Part shown: positions 1 to 5,954 of the stretch, piece by piece
Numbering within the stretch: the stretch's first letter is position 1
Layout: each line of letters starts with the position of its first letter
Origin: an uncultured Eggerthellaceae bacterium
Lineage (GTDB): Bacteria; Actinomycetota; Coriobacteriia; Coriobacteriales; Eggerthellaceae
Assembly (NCBI GenBank): GCA_946631805.1
Contig: CAMPAJ010000045.1
Span: 1 to 9,833 of the forward strand
Length of the DNA stretch: 9,833 nt
Direction of reading: 5' to 3'
Notes under the pieces: generated by a model
What the model saw: only the letters and a program-made list of their open reading frames with translations
What the model was told of the DNA's origin: nothing
Database searches by the model: none
Position numbers and translations under genes: made by a program

Positions 1-23
1 ACTGGAGCACACAGCAGGCGAAT

Positions 24-3000
24 TTACTTCAGCTGCCGACGGAACGCCACGAGCTTCTCGACGGCACCAGCCGCTGTGAGCCCCAATGCAAACGGGGCAG
101 CGAACGGCGCAAACGGGTTGCCGGCCAAAACGCGGCGCACGTCATCGCTGTTGGGCATCGACGCCGAAATCTCAGTCCAGCGAGCGCCGGGCGTCGATTC
201 CTTTTGCTGCTTTTCCTGTTGCTTTTGCTTTTGAATGCGCTCGGTCACGTTCTTGTCGACGGTAACGTTCGACAAGTCGCTGGATTCCTGCTGCGGTTGC
301 TGCTGACCTTCCTCGGACGGTTGGGTGCTCGAGTCGTCGTACGTCACATCGAGCGGCGTCACCGACACCGAAGGCTGCTGTTCCTCCTCGGGGGCGGGTA
401 CGAATTCGATTTCGTCGACTTCCTCGTAATTGGTGTCGTTTTCCACATCGGGATCGTAATCGAGCTCGTCGTCGGTTTCGACCTCTTCCTCAGTTTCGGC
501 TGACTCCTTTGCGTCGCCCTTCTTGGCGTCGTCCTTCTTGGAATCATCGCCGTTCAGGGCGTTCTGGACCTCATCAGCCTTGGGGTCTTCGCTGGTCTTG
601 TTGCCGTCCTTTTCCTCGGTATCGCTGCCGTTAGAATCGCCCGTGCGGACCGTCAGGAGCTGGCGGTTCGAAACGGCCGATTGCGTGTCCTTTATGGCAA
701 TCACGTGGATGTAGGTGAGCTCCGGCTCTTCAGCCTCGCCCGATTCGCCATCTTCGGTGCTCGGCGTTTCAGAGATGGGATACGTCTGCCTAACAAGGGT
801 TTTACCCGTCTCGCCCTCGATGACCTGCCAGTTCTGGCCGCCATCGGTCGAGTACTCCCAACGGTACACGATGCTGGGATCGTTCTCGTCCGCACCTATG
901 ACGTGCGCAGTGAAGTTGGCCCAACCGCCCGCCAGAGGTGGCACGAAGTCGAGCTGTACCGAGAATTCGGAACCTTCGCGTATCTCGACCGGGTCGGACG
1001 GCTCCGAGAGACCGTCGTCGGTGATTACCGATACCCGATATAGATTGCCAATGTGCTCGTCGTCAGTCGGAACGTAAATGGTCTGCTGCGTGGTGCCGGC
1101 GACGTCCGACCATTTCTTGCCGCCGTCGGTCGAGCGTTCCCACTTGTAGCCGAAGTTGATGACGCCGATCGCCTTGGGGGGCACGGCCGTGAGGTACGCC
1201 GTCTTGCCCTTGGGGACGGCCGAGTAGTCGATCGTCGGGCGCAGGCCGTCAACGTAGTCGACCGGTTCGGCGCCCTTCATGTGCACGATGATCGTGTTGA
1301 CCCACCGCAGGTTCGACGCGTCGATGGACCCGCCGCCGTCGGGCTGGTCGAACAGGATCTGGAAGCGCGTGTTGTCGAGGAACTTGTCGGCCGACGCACT
1401 CGAGCCGCTCGGGTCGGCCGCTTCGCTCGAAGCGGATGCCGCTGGGTCGGAGCCGCCCTCGTCGAGCGTCAGATCCCCCTCGCCCGGCTCGCCGCCCGCC
1501 TGGCCACTCGGCTCACTGCCTGCCTGGTCGCCCGACTCACCGCCCGTCTGGTCGGCCGCCTCATCGCCCTCTGCCATGGGGGCCACGGCAGAACCCGACG
1601 ACGCCTCGCTGGATTCCGGTTGGTGGACGTAGGCCTGGCTCGCGACCATGAGGTAGGTCGCCTCGGAATGCGTGACCGAGACGAAGTCGGACCACGGCAC
1701 GGTCGTGTGCGCCTGGAAGAAGTTGACGAACTCGATGGACTCGATGTTCTGCTGGTCGTCGAGCGTCACGCCCGCGTCGTCGAGCAGGAGCCCCAGCGTG
1801 GTGCCCCGGCCCGACACGGTGCGCGCCTTGCCGTCGAGCGTCATCGAGTAGGTCTTCTCGTTGACGTCGAGCTGCTTGCCGGTCTCGACGTTGGAGAGGC
1901 CGGCCGTGTAGTGCGACGTCGTCTCCTCGAACTCGGAGGATGCGGCCCCGTCGCTCTTCGCGGCAGCGTCGGAAGACCCGTCGCCCTCGGCCTGCGTGTC
2001 CACGACGCTCTCGCCACCCTCGGGGCTCGCGGCCTCGCCGCTGCCCTCTTGGCTCTCGGGGTCGGCGGCCTCGCCGCTGTTCTCCTGGCCCTCGGACTCC
2101 TGCGGCGCCTGCGCTTTCGGGCGCTGCACGATCACGGTCAGCTCGTCCTGGGGATGGGACTCGCCCTGCACGTCCTCGGGCTTGTCCTCGACCTTGCCGC
2201 CCGACACGAACAGCGAGTACGAGTACTCGCCGTCGCGGTCGTCGCTCGTCGTACAGCGCACCTCCACCAGGGCCTTCTCGTCGGCGACGCTCAGGACGCC
2301 TTCCGGCGTGATGCTCGCGACGTCGGGGGTCGCCTCCTTGCCGGTCTTGGTGTCGAAGACGTTCCACGTAAGGTCGTGGAGCAGGCCGTCGCTGCTCTGG
2401 GAGAGCGGCGACGCGGCCGTGCTCGTGAACCGCGCGGGGTCCCCGTCGTCCGGGCCGGTCGCGGCGTTGGCGACCGCGCTCAGCTCGAAGCCCTTGCGCT
2501 CGTCCTCCGAGAGGGCGAACGGGTGGTCCTGGCTGTTCTCCGCGTCGAGGCGGTTGCCGCCCGCGTCGCAGATCTCGATCGAGCTGACGTAGACCACCTT
2601 CACGGTGAACTCCACGTACAGGTCCTGCGCGCCGTCCGAGACGCCCTCGCGCGGCGTGCAGCGCACGACGACCGTGCCCGGGGTCTTGCCCACGAGCGTG
2701 GCGATGCCGCCCTCGGCCGAGATCGTGGCGATGCTCGGGTCGAGCTCGTTGCCGGATGCGTCGTACAGCTTCCAATCGACGTAGTCGGCGATGGGATTGC
2801 CCAGGGACTGGGTGGAAATCGAGCCGACCTGCGCCGCGTCGCCCTCGGCGGCATAGGCGCGCTCGACCGACATGATCCGCATGAGGGACGAGGGGATGGC
2901 GCTTGCCTGCTGCACGACGCCCGAGTTGCCGCCGCCTCCGCCTTCGCCCGGCTCTTCAACGGGCTCGGAGGGCTCGGGTTCGGGCTCTGGCTCAGGCTCG

Positions 3001-3758
3001 GGGTCGGGCTCCGCAGCCGCAGCCGCAGCCTCGGCCTCAGCCTGCGCGACGGCCTCGCTCACGGCCTGCAACTTGGCAACCGCATCGCCGGACACCAAAG
3101 CGCGCTGTGCGTCGGTCAGCGAATCGTACTGGGCCTGGGCCGCGTCGAGGGCGTCCCTGGTGTCGACCGTCGCGCTCCCGGGATCGGGGAGGGCCGCAAT
3201 CGCGGCCTCCGCCGCCTGCGCGGCTTCCTGGTCGGCCACACCCTGCCTGAGCGCATCGGCCGCCGCGGACGCCGCATCGAGCTTGCTGGCCAAGTCGGCC
3301 GGGAGCTTGCCCCGCTGCTCGTCGGAAAGGGCGTTGTAGGCGGTAATCGCCTCGTCAACCGCCGCGAGGTCGTCGGCGGTCATGGCGTCGGGGCTCGGGA
3401 GCGCGTTTATGAGGTCCTCGACCGCCTTGACAGCCGCGTCCTTGGTTTCGGGCCCCCAGAACGCGCTCGCCACGAACTGGATGCTGTCGGCCTGCCGCGG
3501 GTTAACGTACAGGGGCTCCTTCTGACTGGAGTCCAAGACGCTCGAGACTTCGTGGTCGGTGGCACCGTCTCCCATGACGCGGTAGACGATCACGTTGTTG
3601 AGGGATTCTTCGCTGTGGCTGCTCAAGTCGTCAAGCGTGTACGGGTCCGCGAACGCCAGGCATTCCACGCGGAATGACGACCAGAACACGAGCGCGAACA
3701 CCAAAACGATGCGCACGGCCCTCGTCGCGAAATCTTTGTTCATGATCCTTTGCGCCAT
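24..3758 (-). CDS. Large exported multidomain surface protein, third gene of the proton-channel operon
   Basis: This 1244-residue protein is not a family I can name; its role is inferred from layout. Residues 15-28 are hydrophobic after a basic N-terminus, with a plausible signal cleavage after LAFA (about 37). Two related helical FIVAR-like repeats (about 105-170 and 178-240; ALP..., Y(N/D)(A/S)L(S/T)D.QR) are followed by an EP-rich, Gly-rich linker (250-278). Two BIG2-like beta domains (about 309-390 and 391-520), an acidic linker, and a domain like the sulfite-oxidase molybdopterin fold come next (about 613-712 and 792-828, split by Ser/Gly/Glu-rich sequence). Two Ig-like repeats follow (about 829-928 and 929-1037, each with an STDGG..W motif), then a charged, Gln-rich linker. 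Residues about 1211-1238 are moderately hydrophobic and end in RRQLK, a possible C-terminal anchor; no LPXTG motif is present. The first ATG has an AGG six bases upstream; the ATG at 3743 is an alternative. The gene lies 24 nt after the DUF2149-like gene, so it is probably co-transcribed. Confidence 0.85.
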   Translation of the reverse strand: MAQRIMNKDFATRAVRIVLVFALVFWSSFRVECLAFADPYTLDDLSSHSEESLNNVIVYRVMGDGATDHEVSSVLDSSQKEPLYVNPRQADSIQFVASAFWGPETKDAAVKAVEDLINALPSPDAMTADDLAAVDEAITAYNALSDEQRGKLPADLASKLDAASAAADALRQGVADQEAAQAAEAAIAALPDPGSATVDTRDALDAAQAQYDSLTDAQRALVSGDAVAKLQAVSEAVAQAEAEAAAAAAEPDPEPEPEPEPEPSEPVEEPGEGGGGGNSGVVQQASAIPSSLMRIMSVERAYAAEGDAAQVGSISTQSLGNPIADYVDWKLYDASGNELDPSIATISAEGGIATLVGKTPGTVVVRCTPREGVSDGAQDLYVEFTVKVVYVSSIEICDAGGNRLDAENSQDHPFALSEDERKGFELSAVANAATGPDDGDPARFTSTAASPLSQSSDGLLHDLTWNVFDTKTGKEATPDVASITPEGVLSVADEKALVEVRCTTSDDRDGEYSYSLFVSGGKVEDKPEDVQGESHPQDELTVIVQRPKAQAPQESEGQENSGEAADPESQEGSGEAASPEGGESVVDTQAEGDGSSDAAAKSDGAASSEFEETTSHYTAGLSNVETGKQLDVNEKTYSMTLDGKARTVSGRGTTLGLLLDDAGVTLDDQQNIESIEFVNFFQAHTTVPWSDFVSVTHSEATYLMVASQAYVHQPESSEASSGSAVAPMAEGDEAADQTGGESGDQAGSEPSGQAGGEPGEGDLTLDEGGSDPAASASSEAADPSGSSASADKFLDNTRFQILFDQPDGGGSIDASNLRWVNTIIVHMKGAEPVDYVDGLRPTIDYSAVPKGKTAYLTAVPPKAIGVINFGYKWERSTDGGKKWSDVAGTTQQTIYVPTDDEHIGNLYRVSVITDDGLSEPSDPVEIREGSEFSVQLDFVPPLAGGWANFTAHVIGADENDPSIVYRWEYSTDGGQNWQVIEGETGKTLVRQTYPISETPSTEDGESGEAEEPELTYIHVIAIKDTQSAVSNRQLLTVRTGDSNGSDTEEKDGNKTSEDPKADEVQNALNGDDSKKDDAKKGDAKESAETEEEVETDDELDYDPDVENDTNYEEVDEIEFVPAPEEEQQPSVSVTPLDVTYDDSSTQPSEEGQQQPQQESSDLSNVTVDKNVTERIQKQKQQEKQQKESTPGARWTEISASMPNSDDVRRVLAGNPFAPFAAPFALGLTAAGAVEKLVAFRRQLK
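2973..3011 (-). repeat. Hexanucleotide repeat coding for an Glu-Pro tract
   Basis: An imperfect 6-bp repeat (plus-strand unit ggctcg/gggttc-like) encodes alternating Pro-Glu at residues about 250-262 of the large surface protein. It joins the alpha-helical repeats to the Gly-rich linker and the beta domains, probably as a stiff spacer that crosses the cell wall. Tracts of this kind can change length by slippage. Confidence 0.6.
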
Positions 3759-3782
3759 AACGTACCTGCCGCTCTTGTTCGT

Positions 3783-4106
3783 TTACGATTCTTCGTCCCC
3801 TTCGACCAGGTACAGCTTGCCGGTCGTGGGGTCTTGGTACACGCGTCCGCGCTCGACGAAGGAGTTGCCCTCGCCGTACAGTTGCTCGGTAATGCTTTCG
3901 ACGCTGTTGCTGTCGAGTTCCTGAGTCGGCTCGATCTGCGTGAATTCCGCCAAGTCGACGTTCCACGCAACGACGAGCGCAACCATGAGCCCGCAGGCGA
4001 ACACCAGCATCACGTCGCCGATGTTGCTCAACGACGACATGGGGTCGACTTCTTCTTCCTGCTTCTTCGAGCGGAACGAACCGCTGTTGCCGTAATAGCT
4101 CGACAT
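3783..4106 (-). CDS. DUF2149-like ExbD-type single-helix membrane protein
   Basis: This 107-residue protein has a polar N-terminus, an acidic stretch (QEEEVDP, about 16-22) and one membrane helix (about 32-49, beginning GDVMLVFACGL). A short outer domain of about 55 residues ends in a strand-rich segment (GRVYQDPTTGKLYLV). From memory the pattern fits DUF2149, small proteins found beside MotA/TolQ/ExbB channels in methanogens and some bacteria. The Asp at the start of the helix (D31) matches in position the essential Asp of ExbD/TolR, whose motif is also 'VDVMLV'-like; this suggests it is the proton-carrying partner of the upstream channel. The start was set at 4106, not the ATG two codons earlier, because GGAG (4113-4116) lies six bases before 4106 but directly touches the earlier ATG. 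It sits 80 nt after the channel gene and 24 nt before the surface-protein gene. Confidence 0.8.
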   Translation of the reverse strand: MSSYYGNSGSFRSKKQEEEVDPMSSLSNIGDVMLVFACGLMVALVVAWNVDLAEFTQIEPTQELDSNSVESITEQLYGEGNSFVERGRVYQDPTTGKLYLVEGDEES

Positions 4107-4112
4107 TGCCAT

Positions 4113-4116
4113 CTCC
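4113..4116 (-). promoter_or_regulatory. Shine-Dalgarno that decides the DUF2149-like start
   Basis: GGAG is followed by six bases (ATGGCA) and then ATG at 4106. The ATG at 4112 would have no spacing to this site, so the downstream ATG is preferred. Confidence 0.7.
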
Positions 4117-4186
4117 GTTCAATCGATGCTGCCGCGAGCGTGTCCTTTTGCAGATTCATACGCGCTCTGTGCAGCTTCGGGCTTAG

Positions 4187-5740
4187 CTATAGGCTGGAAT
4201 TACCGCCCCGCCCTGGTTGGGGCTGCTGGGATTGCTGGACTTGCTGCGACTGCGAGGACTGTTGGGCCTGCGACGTCTGCGGCCACGTTCCAGCGGGAGC
4301 AGCGCCTTCCGATGCCGAGGCCTTGAACCAATGGCCCGACGTCGGTGCAGATTCCACAGTAGGAATGTTCATCGGACCGATTGCCTGGCCAGGCACCTGC
4401 TGAGCAGGATCGCCTACGGGAGGAACGCCGGCAGCGGCAAGCGCATCGATGAAAGCAGGCATGGGAACGTCCTCCACGGGAGGCGCGATGCGACTGACCC
4501 CGGCGCCCTGAGCGCCACCGGCCATCGACGGCGTTTGCGCACCGCCGGCGGCAGACGCGCCAGCAGAGCCATTGCCCGAGATCTCGGGAAGGGAGCCTAC
4601 CAGCGAACTCGTTCCCTGTGCGTTCGTCCGCGGAGTCGCGAATTGCGGTCCTTGGGCCGAGGCGGACGGCGAGGAGAAACTCGTCGAAATCGCACCTTGA
4701 CTCGGGTTAGATGCGAAAATCGGGCCCGTTGCGGCTGCCGAGTTCATCTGCGTTGCAAAAGGCTGCACGGACGGTTTTGCACTGTCGGAAGCAGGGGCGC
4801 CAAACGGATGCGCCGTTTGCTGGGAGGATGCGAAAGGTTGCTGGGATTGCGTGGCTTGAGCAGCTTGCGCGGTTTGTGCAGGCTGGGCGCTTGCCGCAGG
4901 CTGAGCACTCTGCGCGGGATAGGCGGACACCTCGTTTGCAGGCCCTTGCTTGCCCTTGGCGCCTGCCTGCACGCCCGCCTGCACGTCCTGCGCGGCATTC
5001 GCTGCGTCTTCCGCCGCCTTCGAGGAGCGCTTGGCGCTTTCCGACTCAAACAGGAACGCGTAATCCGTGGGCTCCTTGATGACAATCTTGCCCTCAGCGC
5101 GCATGTCCTCGATCTTCTGCAGCATCGTCGCCATCGCGGCATCCAGAGCCGACATGTAGTTGCCATACCAATTGCTGCGAATCTTGCCCACGACCAAGCA
5201 CACGGCAGCGGCAACCAGGCCAGCAACCGTCGTGTCGAATGCGACGAGCAGCGAGCTGGACAGCGCGGCGGTATCGGCATTGCCCAGCGCCTGGATGCCC
5301 GGGCCGAGCGGGATGAGCGTGCCCATCAGGCCGAGCATCGGCGCCACGCGTGCGGCCATGTTGTTGCGGCCCGTGATGCGATCGTAGCGCGTTTCCTCTT
5401 CGTTCACCAAACGGCGAATGAGAGCCACGAGGGCATCGCCGGGCAATATGCGGTAGTCATACACCGTGAGCAGGGCAACCTTTTGGCGATGCAGCAAGCC
5501 CGACTCGGTGATGACGGCTGGGATTACGTCTTCGTTGGCCGCCATGAGCGCAGCGAGGAACTTGGGCATGACGATGGTGAAATGACGCCGTTCCGAAAAA
5601 CGCTCGGCAACTATGCTCCCGATGCAGAACAGCGCATAGGCGATGAATGCGAGCAGCAGGACGATATCGGGCGCCAGCAGCGCTTGCGAAACCGCATGAA
5701 GCACGTCGCCCAGGTACGTTTGAACTATAGATCCGTCCAT
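4187..5740 (-). CDS. MotA/TolQ/ExbB-family proton channel with a long low-complexity tail
   Basis: A 517-residue inner-membrane protein. Three predicted helices lie at about 24-44, 129-152 and 162-184. The second carries VAPMLGLMGTLIPLG and the third AFDTTVAGLVAAA, matching the conserved pore helices of ExbB/TolQ (…PLLGLLGT…, …TTaxGL…), including the polar Thr residues. The loop between helices 1 and 2 is large and charged, as expected for the cytoplasmic domain. In the family such proteins form pentamers around ExbD-type partners and convert proton flow into mechanical work; here the partner is the next gene. Typical members are about 200-250 residues. This one has about 290 extra C-terminal residues, rich in Ala, Gln, Ser and Pro and probably disordered. 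They contain recurring Pro-Phe-Ala-like motifs (303, 313, 328, 342, 367) and a more ordered island near 419-441 (VEDVPMPAFIDALAAAG). The start is supported by AAGGGAG seven bases upstream. It is the first gene of the three-gene operon. Confidence 0.88.
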   Translation of the reverse strand: MDGSIVQTYLGDVLHAVSQALLAPDIVLLLAFIAYALFCIGSIVAERFSERRHFTIVMPKFLAALMAANEDVIPAVITESGLLHRQKVALLTVYDYRILPGDALVALIRRLVNEEETRYDRITGRNNMAARVAPMLGLMGTLIPLGPGIQALGNADTAALSSSLLVAFDTTVAGLVAAAVCLVVGKIRSNWYGNYMSALDAAMATMLQKIEDMRAEGKIVIKEPTDYAFLFESESAKRSSKAAEDAANAAQDVQAGVQAGAKGKQGPANEVSAYPAQSAQPAASAQPAQTAQAAQATQSQQPFASSQQTAHPFGAPASDSAKPSVQPFATQMNSAAATGPIFASNPSQGAISTSFSSPSASAQGPQFATPRTNAQGTSSLVGSLPEISGNGSAGASAAGGAQTPSMAGGAQGAGVSRIAPPVEDVPMPAFIDALAAAGVPPVGDPAQQVPGQAIGPMNIPTVESAPTSGHWFKASASEGAAPAGTWPQTSQAQQSSQSQQVQQSQQPQPGRGGNSSL

Positions 5741-5747
5741 CCACAGA

Positions 5748-5754
5748 CTCCCTT
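5748..5754 (-). promoter_or_regulatory. Shine-Dalgarno of the proton-channel gene
   Basis: AAGGGAG lies seven bases before the ATG at 5740. It begins only two bases after the U-rich tail of the hairpin at 5757-5796, so folding or termination there would directly affect expression of the operon. Confidence 0.75.
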
Positions 5755-5756
5755 CG

Positions 5757-5796
5757 AAAACAAATCGAGGCGCATACGTTGCTATGCGCCTCGATT
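5757..5796 (-). terminator. Intrinsic terminator or attenuator between glnN and the channel operon
   Basis: A perfect 14-bp stem (5763-5776 with 5783-5796, arm AATCGAGGCGCATA on the minus strand) has a 6-nt loop. Read on the minus strand it is followed by ATTTGTTTT, the form of a factor-independent terminator. It may end glnN transcripts. Because the next Shine-Dalgarno starts two bases further on, there is no room for a promoter after it, so transcripts for the channel operon must pass through or start within this structure. That makes attenuation possible. Confidence 0.7.
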
Positions 5797-5819
5797 ACAT
5801 TACCATTCGCAACCGTCAA
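5792..5819 (-). promoter_or_regulatory. Weak candidate promoter for the channel operon
   Basis: TTGACG (5814-5819) is a good -35-like hexamer, but the sequence 16 nt further on (TAATCG) is a poor -10 element. An alternative extended -10-like TGGTAATGT overlaps the spacer. Either would start RNA inside the hairpin's first arm. The rest of the spacer 5797-5954 holds only short hairpins (for example 5919-5937, 6-bp stem) and no better promoter that I can see. Confidence 0.25.
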
Positions 5820-5954
5820 GGGAAGGAATCCCAGAAAAACCCAAGTAACTGACGGCCAACTGTCACATTTCATGCACGTTTTTTAAGAAGTTGCTATCCG
5901 CGATAGCCCTCGCTCGCCCGCCCTGTCCAGGAGGGCGATGGGGCCGCACAACCG

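Noticed and set aside
24..200. LPXTG-type sortase anchor at the surface protein's C-terminus
   Set aside because: No LPXTG or common variant precedes the hydrophobic tail; STPGA near 1188 does not fit and is too far from the tail.
1561..2775. 404-codon open frame on the minus strand
   Set aside because: It overlaps the surface-protein gene in another frame; the product is almost all Arg/Gly/Pro, typical of a shadow frame.
1053..3677. 874-codon open frame on the plus strand
   Set aside because: It lies antisense to the large surface protein, is rich in Arg, Val and Gly as expected of GC-rich shadow frames, and shows no domains.
4217..5848. 543-codon open frame on the plus strand
   Set aside because: It is antisense to the proton-channel gene and composed mostly of Arg, Gly, His and Leu without motifs.
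5885..5940. Short hairpins just after the glutamine synthetase stop as its terminator
   Set aside because: Stems of only 6 bp without a following U-rich tract on the minus strand; the hairpin at 5757-5796 is a much better candidate.
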